Positions 1 to 5,943 of a stretch of 6,502 nt of DNA are shown one piece after another. The DNA lies in NCBI GenBank assembly GCA_025351985.1, contig JANXUW010000174.1:1-6502 (forward strand), written 5' to 3'. This DNA is from Pseudolysobacter sp. (GTDB lineage: Bacteria > Pseudomonadota > Gammaproteobacteria > Xanthomonadales > Rhodanobacteraceae). The number at the start of each line of letters is the position of its first letter. Position 1 is the stretch's first letter. The notes beneath the pieces are model-generated. The model was given only the letters and a program-made list of their open reading frames with translations, made no database searches and was not told where the DNA came from. A program made the translations under genes and the position numbers.

Positions 1-230
1 GCGCCGGACGCGGCAGCGCGCAGGTGTATCTGGGCAACGTGACGACGGGTATCTCGCTGGTGGACAACGACGTGAGTTTCACCATGCCGGTGACCTTGCC
101 GAATACGCAACCGGACGCGGCGGTGAGTCTTACGTCGACCGACTACAACGGCAACACTTCCGAGATTGGTGCGTGTTACCCGATCGATCGCATCTTCAAG
201 GATGGCGTGGAAATTCCATCCGGCAATTGA
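1..230 (+). CDS. C-terminal end of a secreted beta-helix-type protein (5' truncated by window edge)
   Basis: The reading frame is open from the first complete codon at position 3 and ends at TGA 228-230, so about 75 residues are visible and the start lies outside the window. The visible part contains a QVYLGNV strand, a SLTSTDYNGNTSEIG block and the tail PIDRIFKDGVEIPSGN. The same order (EVYLG, SLTATNATGNTSEIG, PIDTIFVDGLE) closes the complete downstream gene at 374-2890, so the two are tandem paralogs. The VYLG / ISLTATD / GNTSE pattern is known from the C-terminal domain of large extracellular right-handed beta-helix proteins of Gram-negative bacteria. Location (secreted or surface) is inferred from the paralog, which has a signal peptide. 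No catalytic motif is visible, and the function is unknown. The next gene begins 143 bp downstream on the same strand. Confidence 0.8.
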   Translation, partial: AGRGSAQVYLGNVTTGISLVDNDVSFTMPVTLPNTQPDAAVSLTSTDYNGNTSEIGACYPIDRIFKDGVEIPSGN

Positions 231-238
231 TGCGGCAA

Positions 239-264
239 GCGGCGCGGCGGCAACGTCGCGCCGC
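239..264 (+). terminator. GC-rich hairpin with GCAA tetraloop just after the stop codon
   Basis: GCGGCGCG (239-246) pairs with CGCGCCGC (257-264). The stem extends inward by GCG/CGT (one G-T pair) to a GCAA loop at 250-253, giving 11 pairs capped by a GNRA-type tetraloop. It starts 8 nt after the upstream stop codon. No T-run follows, so it is not a canonical intrinsic terminator. It may be a Rho-assisted terminator or an mRNA 3'-end stabiliser. Confidence 0.4.
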
Positions 265-360
265 CTGAACACTGTCGGGCATGGCGGTGGCTGCGGCGCA
301 TGTCCCCTTCTGCAAGAAATCCCGTAATCCAGTACAGGGCATCCGCTCGTATCAGTTTCT

Positions 361-368
361 GGGAGAAA
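361..368 (+). promoter_or_regulatory. Ribosome binding site that decides the start at 374
   Basis: GGGAGAAA contains GGAG at 362-365, 8 nt before the ATG at 374. This fixes the start of the 838-aa secreted protein. The frame is open further up to an ATG at 281, but that start would bury the signal peptide behind 31 polar residues. Confidence 0.75.
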
Positions 369-373
369 CTTCG

Positions 374-2890
374 ATGTACGCCAAGATATTTTCCATTCTG
401 CAGCGCTTGTTGCCCACCGGCGTCGTGTTGGCGCTGCTGTGTTGCCTTGCGCCAGCCCACGCGTCTTCGTTCTGCGTCAGTAATGTTGCGGGACTCAAAA
501 CCGCATTTGCGCTGGCGCAGCTGCAGCAATCGCCATTTACCATCCAGATCGTGCAGGGCACCTACGTAATGGATGCGAGCATCGATTATGAAAATCTTTC
601 GCAGCCAACGACCATCGAAGGCGGATACGCCGCCAATTGCACCTCGCGGCAAGTCGACGCCGCAAACACTGTCATCAACGTTGGTTTCGGACATGGATTC
701 GTCCTGCGCCAGCTCAGTGCCTCCACCCAGGCGCAGATCAACATCGATGGCTTGACGATCAGCAACATGAATAACCCCCTCTTTATTCAAGCAGGGCAAT
801 TGGGCACGTTTTCGAATGACGAAGGCAGCGTCAATTTGAGCCGCGTGCGGCTCACGCATATTTCCTATAACGATGCCCAAGTGGAGCCCATCAGGATGGA
901 GGCCTTCAACGGCTCGGTGACGATGGTCAATGTGTTGATCGACAATATCGCCACGCCCGCAGTTTGTGCCGTGCAGATATTCAGTCAGGGCGGAGCTTTT
1001 GTGCGGATCAACCACATGACTGCGGATCTGGTGGGGGGCAATAATTTCTGTGTGGACGATGACAATGACAGCTCTGCTGTTGTGACTGTTCACAACAGCA
1101 TTTTGTGGAACTCGGGTGGCGGGCAATCGCTTTTCAGTATCGGCACGAACTCCGGCACACCGACCGATTTCATCAACGATGTATTTCACGGCCAAGTCGT
1201 CAGCGGCAATTTGGACATCGTAAATCAAATCAATGCGGCGCCTGGCTGGATTGATGCCGTTGGCGGCAATTATCGCCTGCAAACGAGCCCGCTTTCACCC
1301 TCGATCAACAGCGGCGCCGGAGTAACTCCGGGCGGCGAGCCCGCCACCGATATCGAAGGCCATCTCCGTCCCATTGGCAGCGCCCCGGATCGAGGTGCTT
1401 ATGAGTCAGCCTATAATAATCAAAGCATATTAACGGTCACTAACGTGCTTGATAGCGGTGCCGGGTCGTTACGCCAGGCGATGCTCGATGCAAACTCCTC
1501 GCCGACGATTGCCAAGTCAATCCAGTTCAATATTCGCAACGGCAGCAACCTGCCGATTTGTCCGGCGGTGATCAAGTTGAGTTCGCCGCTGCCGAATGTC
1601 GCGGCGCCCATGGTAATCAATGGTTACACGCAGCCGCTGTCGGTGAGCAATACCGATCCGGTCGCCTTCAACGCGAATATATGCGTATTGATCACGCCGA
1701 CGAATGGCGGCAGTCTGTCGCTAGGTTTCCGCGTGCCGGCCGCTGCGGCGAGCAGCGTTGCGCTGACGCTGCGTGGTTTGGGGTTTGGTGGTATCAGCCA
1801 GCCCGTATCGATCCTCGGCGGCAGCGGGCATTTGATCGCTGGCAATCAGTTTGGCGGCACGGTCAATGGCATAGCGCTCGCCGGCGCTGGACTCAGCACG
1901 ATCACGATTGGCGTCAATGCAGCAGGTAGCTTGATCGTGGGTGGACAAAATTCTGCGGATCGTAATGTGATTGGTGGCGCGAGCTTCAACGGCGTTGATA
2001 TTCAGGCCACAGTTGCGAGCTCGACCGACAAGTGCGAAATAGTCAATAACCTGATCGGATTGGCACCCGACGGGATCACTGCCAATGCCAGTGCTTTCGG
2101 TATCAATGTCAGCGGCTCCGGTTGCGGTATCTATCAAAACCGAATTGCCGGCAACACCATTGCCAATGTTTTAATCAATGGTGGCGGCAATGTCATGCAG
2201 CAAAACCAGATCGGTATTACTGCGCAAAATGGACCACTATCTGTATCCAATAGTGCGATAGGCGTGCTGGTCAATGGATCGAATAATATTATTGGCGCGG
2301 GTGGCCAAGGCGGCTTGATCACCGCTAATACAATTCGCTTCATGAGTGGCGGCGGATTAGTGATCAAGGGTGATGCGGCGGTAAATAACTCGGTGAATGC
2401 CAATCTCGTCTATGACAATTACGATCTATTCGACGTGATGGACATTGATTTGATATCGACTGGCGGCTCGGCCGGCGCCAATGCAAACGATAGCGGAGAT
2501 AACGATACCGGCCCGAATAGCCTGCAGAACTTTCCGATAGCAACAAAACTTGTCTACACCGGTCCTGGTACGGGTGCGAATGGTCTCGATCGGCCCGGAA
2601 CATTGGGCGGGGTACTCGATTCGCATGCGGGCACCTATCGAATCGACGCTTATTACAGCAGCTCGGCCAACTCGCTCATTGGCCGCGCTCATGCTGAGGT
2701 TTATCTCGGCCATGCCAATGTGACCGTCGCGGCTAACGGACGCGGGGCATTCACTCTGCCCAGCATTACCGTCCCGAGCCAATCGGGGGGTGGCGTCATA
2801 AGCCTGACTGCAACCAATGCCACGGGCAATACATCGGAAATCGGAACAGCAATACCGATCGACACGATATTCGTCGATGGACTTGAATAA
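374..2890 (+). CDS. Secreted right-handed parallel beta-helix protein with choice-of-anchor Q block
   Basis: This is an 838-aa exported protein of unknown substrate. Residues 1-30 form a Sec signal peptide: basic/polar start, hydrophobic GVVLALLCCLA core, and AHA before the predicted cleavage. No proper lipobox is present despite the CC pair. The first beta-helix domain follows, with an IEGGYAANC motif near 81-89. It ends in a choice-of-anchor Q type block at about 307-344 (SPSINSG, DIEGHLRP, DRGAYES). A second domain opens with VTNVLDSGAGSLRQA (355-369) and NGYTQP (~415), then Asn/Gly-rich beta-helix rungs such as NVIGG and NNLIG. GDNDTGPNSLQNFP lies at 708-721, and a final beta-domain ends GNTSEIG...PIDTIFVDGLE. 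These blocks are known from large extracellular or surface proteins of Gram-negative bacteria. The function could be adhesion or a polysaccharide-associated role, but no catalytic residues are evident. It is a tandem paralog of the gene ending at 230. By eye it is more A/T-rich than the genes on the right. Confidence 0.9.
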   Translation: MYAKIFSILQRLLPTGVVLALLCCLAPAHASSFCVSNVAGLKTAFALAQLQQSPFTIQIVQGTYVMDASIDYENLSQPTTIEGGYAANCTSRQVDAANTVINVGFGHGFVLRQLSASTQAQINIDGLTISNMNNPLFIQAGQLGTFSNDEGSVNLSRVRLTHISYNDAQVEPIRMEAFNGSVTMVNVLIDNIATPAVCAVQIFSQGGAFVRINHMTADLVGGNNFCVDDDNDSSAVVTVHNSILWNSGGGQSLFSIGTNSGTPTDFINDVFHGQVVSGNLDIVNQINAAPGWIDAVGGNYRLQTSPLSPSINSGAGVTPGGEPATDIEGHLRPIGSAPDRGAYESAYNNQSILTVTNVLDSGAGSLRQAMLDANSSPTIAKSIQFNIRNGSNLPICPAVIKLSSPLPNVAAPMVINGYTQPLSVSNTDPVAFNANICVLITPTNGGSLSLGFRVPAAAASSVALTLRGLGFGGISQPVSILGGSGHLIAGNQFGGTVNGIALAGAGLSTITIGVNAAGSLIVGGQNSADRNVIGGASFNGVDIQATVASSTDKCEIVNNLIGLAPDGITANASAFGINVSGSGCGIYQNRIAGNTIANVLINGGGNVMQQNQIGITAQNGPLSVSNSAIGVLVNGSNNIIGAGGQGGLITANTIRFMSGGGLVIKGDAAVNNSVNANLVYDNYDLFDVMDIDLISTGGSAGANANDSGDNDTGPNSLQNFPIATKLVYTGPGTGANGLDRPGTLGGVLDSHAGTYRIDAYYSSSANSLIGRAHAEVYLGHANVTVAANGRGAFTLPSITVPSQSGGGVISLTATNATGNTSEIGTAIPIDTIFVDGLE

Positions 2891-2920
2891 AAACAGCTCC
2901 GCGCGAAGCTGCGTAACCCG

Positions 2921-2962
2921 TCACCAGCCTTGCCCAGCGTATTCGCGCTGCAGGGCTGGTGA
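2921..2962 (+). terminator. Long hairpin downstream of the beta-helix gene
   Basis: TCACCAGCCTTGC (2921-2933) pairs with GCAGGGCTGGTGA (2950-2962) over 13 bp with one G-T pair. A nested AGCG/CGCT stem sits inside (2936-2939 with 2946-2949). It begins 30 nt after the TAA at 2890 and lies between convergent transcription units. No T-run follows on either strand, so canonical intrinsic termination is not supported. It could act with Rho or as a 3'-end stabiliser. Confidence 0.45.
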
Positions 2963-2978
2963 TGACTTGGTGGTACCA

Positions 2979-3011
2979 GGATTTGTTCATCGCGTCGAGC
3001 GCGACAAATCC
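2979..3011 (-). terminator. Second hairpin, downstream of the decayed transporter
   Basis: GGATTTG (2979-2985) pairs with CAAATCC (3005-3011). TCGCG (2990-2994) pairs with CGCGA (3000-3004) around the loop TCGAG, and TTCA is bulged on the left arm. That gives 12 bp in total. On the - strand it starts 19 nt after the final TGA (3033-3031) of the transporter pseudogene, where its terminator would be expected. There is no T-run. The orientation is inferred from position only. Confidence 0.35.
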
Positions 3012-3030
3012 CGCGTGTCGCAGCTCTGAA

Positions 3031-4091
3031 TCAGCTCGGCAACACCGGCGCGTGATACGTCAGTGTCTGGCCGAGCGCCCGCAGCAGGAACAGCACCAGC
3101 GGCAAATGGATGGCCAATTGCAGGAAAGTGAAACCGACGATATCGCGCGCCTTCTAACCGAGCACGCCGAGTAGCGGCAACATCCAGAACGGATTGATGA
3201 GATTCGGCAACGCTTCGGCGGCGTTGTAGATCTGCACCGACCAGCCGAGGTGATATTGCAGGTCGTTCGCGGCCTGCATCACGTACGGCGCTTCGATCAC
3301 CCACTTGCCGCCGCCGGACGGCACGAAGAATCCGAGCAGCGCCGAATACGTCGCCCGGCGCGCGCGCGGTGCTCGATCGTGCGACATCAATGCCGAGATC
3401 GCTCGCGCACAACGCGCGTGCGCCGCGTGGCGCGGAGAAATACGCGATCAGCATCGACACCACCAGCAGCACCAGTGTGAGCACCAGCGACTGCCACAGG
3501 AACAAGATTTCGCCGAACGGAATCACGCCCGTGATCTTGAGCAGGCTCGCCGGAATGCTGGCCGGATTGGCTTGCAATTGCGCGGCCGAAGAACTCAGGC
3601 CCATCGCCCAGACCGCGCCGAGGCCCAGATACGCCGCTGCGGCGACCGCGCGATAATCCATGTCCAGATCGCGGCGTCGCGCCAGCGCACGCACCAGCAA
3701 GCCGCCGAAGATCAGGCTGAAATCCCAGTTCAACAACGTCGCGAGCATGCTGAACAAGGCCACCTGGCAGATCGCGCCGCGACCGGTTTTCGGACGTCTG
3801 GCCATCCATTCGATCAGCCGCACCGCGGGTGGCGATGAAGCCACGACATACCCGCCGATGACGACGAATACCATCTGCATCGTGAACGGAATCAGGCTCC
3901 AGAAACCTTTGCCGAACGCGCTCGCGGCAGGTGTCGCGCCGCCGAGCATCGCCGCGACGGCGACGGCGACGGCGACGGCGACGATGATCACGCCGATCGC
4001 GGCAAAAATAAACGCATCGGGAAACCAGCGTTCAGCCCAGATCGCGGTGCGCAGCGGCGCGTTCGAGCAGGCCCTGCTTGTCGGTGCTCAT
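3031..4091 (-). pseudogene. atoE: Broken short-chain fatty acid transporter (AtoE family)
   Basis: The remains encode a polytopic inner-membrane permease of the AtoE/short-chain fatty acid transporter family, compared with E. coli AtoE from memory. Recognisable pieces in order: ATG 4091 reading MSTDKQGLLERA; a frame change near 4055-4061; then AERWFPDAFIFA (from 4036), GKGFWSLIPFTMQM, LNWDFSLIFGG and ITGVIPFGEILF, running to about SAPRGARA and DLGIDV (~3383). The reading then jumps to another frame at ~3351 with YSALLGFFVPSGGGKWVIEAPYV and NPFWMLPLLGVLG. TAG at 3156-3154 interrupts where the family has GL-x-(A/V)RDI, and the same frame continues KARDIVGFTFLQLA to TGA 3033-3031. About 350 codons remain against 440-470 in the family. 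The missing part, about 120-130 residues, falls between DLGIDV and YSALL. Two frame breaks, a deletion and a nonsense codon make sequencing error an unlikely sole cause. Confidence 0.88.
3954..3983. repeat. (GCGACG)5 hexanucleotide tandem repeat
   Basis: Five perfect copies of GCGACG lie inside the transporter pseudogene. On the - strand they encode alternating Val-Ala (IIVAVAVAVAVAAM) in what would be the first membrane segment. Unit changes would keep the frame, so slippage here would lengthen or shorten the helix rather than break the gene. Confidence 0.9.
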
Positions 4092-4208
4092 GCGTGTAAT
4101 CCCGTTTCGATTCATCGGCACGCACGATGTGCCTGCACGACCGCGGTCGGCAAGACTACATTGGTCGATCCGCCAGCATGACCAGGTCTTGGGAATCTCT
4201 GATTAACC

Positions 4209-4326
4209 GTAGCGAGCGAAGAGAATTTGCGCGTCGCCGGAGCGCAGGAACCGGAGTTTACTGGTCGTAAATGAGGATGACTCGCTGCATCCGCAGCTCG
4301 CCCTCCGGGCCATTCGCTACGCGAAT
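4209..4326. repeat. Structured intergenic element with terminal inverted repeats
   Basis: The stretch 4092-4393 has no gene that I can support. Inside it, GTAGCGA (4209-4215) is inverted as TCGCTAC (4314-4320), bounding 112 bp. Four short hairpins follow one another within or across its right end: TTTAC/GTAAA (4257-4261 with 4267-4271), GCTGC/GCAGC (4284-4288 with 4293-4297), GCCC/GGGC (4300-4303 with 4307-4310) and ATTCGC/GCGAAT (4312-4317 with 4321-4326). CCGGAG occurs twice (4238 and 4251) and its complement CTCCGG once (4303-4308). This density of palindromes suggests a dispersed REP-like or MITE-like repeat. Single-copy status cannot be excluded from one window. Outside the element the rest of the gap shows nothing I can name. 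Confidence 0.5.
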
Positions 4327-4393
4327 GTTCGCTTCAACATCCTGCCTTCGCAGTCCGAGCACCGCCGGCGCGCATATTATCGAGCGCAGTAGG

Positions 4394-5350
4394 TTAAGCA
4401 GAGGTTCCCTTGCTCTTGGTCAGAGTAATCACCGCGACCCCGGTGAGGATGACCAGCATGCCGACGATATCCAGCGCATGCACATGCTCGCCAGCGACCA
4501 GCATGCCGAACAGCACCGCGATCGGCGGATTGATATACGCGTAACTCGTGGCCAGCGCGGGGCGTACCTTGTGCAGCAGATAAACGTAGGCGCTGAAGCC
4601 GAGGATCGATCCGGCCACGATCAGATAACCGATCGCCAGCGTGGCGCGCAGCGTCGGGTGTGCGGGATAGTGTTCGCCACCGAGCAGCCCGAGCACGGTG
4701 AGCACGACCGAACCGCACAACATCTGCGCCGCAGTGTTGATCATCGGATGCGGCATATCCTGGTGTTTGCTCCAGACCGAGCCGAACGCCCAGCACATCG
4801 CCGCGCCGAGCAGCGACAATACGCCGAGCGGTGCGCCGCGCAACTCGCCACCGAAACTCAGCAGGATCACGCCGGCGAAACCGACCAGCAAGCCGATCCA
4901 TTCGGCGCGGCGCGGCCACGATCCGTACATGCCGGCAAATACCGCCGCGAACAACGGCATGCTCGCCACCATCACGGCGGCCAGTCCCGATGAAACGCTC
5001 TGTTCGGCGAAACACACCAAGCCGTTGCCGCCGGCCAGCAGTAGAGTGCCGACCACGGCGCAGTTGCGCCACTGGGTCCAGGTCGGCGCGACGAATCCGC
5101 GCCAGCGCAGGAAGCCGTACATCAAGCTGCCGGCAAACGCAAAACGAATGCCCGCCATCAGGAACGGCGGATAGCTTTCCAGACCATAGCGGATCGCAAG
5201 ATAGGTCGAGCCCCACAGCACGTACACCGCGAGCAGCGCGAGCGGCACCATCCACGGCCGGTGTGATGGCGCAGGCGGCGCGGAAGATCGTGTATCGAGC
5301 GCGCTGGTTGCGTCAGACGTCGCGGTCACGGCAGGGGAGGTGTTGTCCAT
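4394..5350 (-). CDS. yedA: EamA/DMT-superfamily exporter, YedA-like
   Basis: This 318-aa inner-membrane protein of the drug/metabolite transporter superfamily has two EamA repeats (about residues 35-166 and 177-311) and roughly ten membrane helices. It resembles E. coli YedA across its length: LWGSTYLAIRYGLESYPP (45-62), SGLAAVMVASMPLF (121-134), CWAFGSVWSKH (186-196) and ALATSYAYINPPIAVLFG (265-282). The family exports metabolites or amino acids, and the substrate here is unknown. The ATG at 5350 (MDNTSPAV) is chosen because the frame's only longer start adds 36 residues without membrane character. The Shine-Dalgarno sequence before it is weak, so the exact start is uncertain. The first ~33 residues are a Ser/Thr/Pro-rich cytoplasmic leader absent from E. 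coli YedA. The stop is TAA 4396-4394. Its promoter probably lies in the gap to 5515. Confidence 0.9.
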   Translation of the reverse strand: MDNTSPAVTATSDATSALDTRSSAPPAPSHRPWMVPLALLAVYVLWGSTYLAIRYGLESYPPFLMAGIRFAFAGSLMYGFLRWRGFVAPTWTQWRNCAVVGTLLLAGGNGLVCFAEQSVSSGLAAVMVASMPLFAAVFAGMYGSWPRRAEWIGLLVGFAGVILLSFGGELRGAPLGVLSLLGAAMCWAFGSVWSKHQDMPHPMINTAAQMLCGSVVLTVLGLLGGEHYPAHPTLRATLAIGYLIVAGSILGFSAYVYLLHKVRPALATSYAYINPPIAVLFGMLVAGEHVHALDIVGMLVILTGVAVITLTKSKGTSA

Positions 5351-5383
5351 CACGAATAACTGCAGAAAGGATTTGCCGGGCGA

Positions 5384-5429
5384 GCATGCTAGCGAGTGGC
5401 GCTTGCCTGCAACAGCGCACTCGTCATGC
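5384..5429 (-). other. Imperfect hairpin in the presumed yedA leader
   Basis: GCATG (5384-5388) pairs with CATGC (5425-5429). GAGT(G)GCGC (5394-5402) pairs with GCGCACTC (5415-5422) with one bulged base. On the - strand it lies 34-79 nt before the yedA-like start and about 85 nt after the stop of the small membrane protein gene. It may be a leader structure or a terminator of the upstream gene. No T-run is present. Confidence 0.3.
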
Positions 5430-5515
5430 AGTGGAAGGAACCAGTTCGGCCGGAGCAATGTCCGAGGCCGGCAGTGATGCAGAAGTGTTACGGCGCCTTT
5501 GAACCAGCGAACGTT

Positions 5516-5803
5516 TTATTCGCCGGCGCCATCGCGTTTTCGCAATACCACGTATTCGCCCTCGATCACGCCGGGCGCTGCCGCCGGCGATGGCGCGGAT
5601 GCCGGCGCCGGCGCCGGGCGGCCTACCGTCGCGCCATGCGTGAACTGGCGCACCAGCCATGCGACTGCGCCGAGTCCGAGCAGCACGGCGCCGATCACCA
5701 GCCCGAACATCAAGACAAAAAACATCAGCGCGATGCCGAGCGCGGCCAGTGCAAGCCGCAGCAGAGGATTGCGAGGAATGGCTAACGGTCGAAAATACAA
5801 CAT
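5516..5803 (-). CDS. Small hypothetical membrane protein
   Basis: This 95-aa protein of unknown function reads from ATG 5803 to the stop at 5518-5516. ATG 5803 is preferred over the in-frame GTG at 5812 because AGGTG sits 8 nt before the ATG and only one base before the GTG. Residues 14-51 are continuously hydrophobic, long enough for two tightly packed membrane helices or one long one. A Pro/Ala-rich linker follows (62-77), then a short soluble tail VIEGEYVVLRKRDGAGE. I associate the combination of a hydrophobic hairpin and a VIEGEY-type tail with small conserved proteins of Xanthomonadales, but I cannot name a family. It is transcribed away from the Rieske gene and in the same direction as the yedA-like gene, 165 bp before it, so co-transcription is possible but not shown. 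Confidence 0.7.
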   Translation of the reverse strand: MLYFRPLAIPRNPLLRLALAALGIALMFFVLMFGLVIGAVLLGLGAVAWLVRQFTHGATVGRPAPAPASAPSPAAAPGVIEGEYVVLRKRDGAGE

Positions 5804-5943
5804 GCGAATCACACCTGGCGTGGCACAATCTTGTGGGGTGGTAACGACTTGGCTGGCACGTATCGAATGTGCAGTTGTTCGCTACCGGCAAAGTCATAGT
5901 GGTGACACATACAGACACACACAAGTGCCAGAGGTTGCAGTAG
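5804..5943. promoter_or_regulatory. Divergent intergenic region with near-palindrome
   Basis: These 140 bp separate the divergent small membrane protein and Rieske genes, so both promoters should lie here. CACAA-TC-TTGTG (5824-5835) is a perfect 5+5 inverted repeat and a possible operator. No convincing -35/-10 pair was found. A CA-rich stretch (about 5905-5924) forms the leader before the Rieske ribosome site GAGG at 5931-5934. Confidence 0.3.

Noticed and set aside
281..373. Upstream in-frame ATG at 281 as the start of the beta-helix gene
   Set aside because: It would place 31 polar residues before the signal peptide, while ATG 374 has GGAG at a proper distance.
176..1282. Long open frame (368 codons) on the - strand under the beta-helix gene
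   Set aside because: It is antisense to a gene with a signal peptide, ribosome site and clear domain motifs. Its product is rich in Arg, His and Asp with no recognisable motif. It is a shadow of the + strand codon pattern.
2891..2915. AGCT...AGCT arms just after the beta-helix gene stop as a terminator
   Set aside because: Only 4-bp arms. The far stronger hairpin at 2921-2962 explains the region better.
4271..4993. + strand frame of 240 codons opposite the exporter
   Set aside because: It is antisense to a well supported gene, has an Arg/Gln/His-rich composition and no ribosome site or family match.
4377..5255. Alternative - strand frame of 292 codons inside the exporter gene
   Set aside because: It overlaps the YedA-like frame, is Arg-rich and lacks membrane segments or known motifs, as expected for a shifted frame in GC-rich coding DNA.
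5822..5836. Possible sigma-54 promoter (TGGCAC followed by TGTG)
   Set aside because: The -24 half fits TGGCAC, but at the correct spacing the -12 half reads TG instead of GC, and the better TTG is one base too close.
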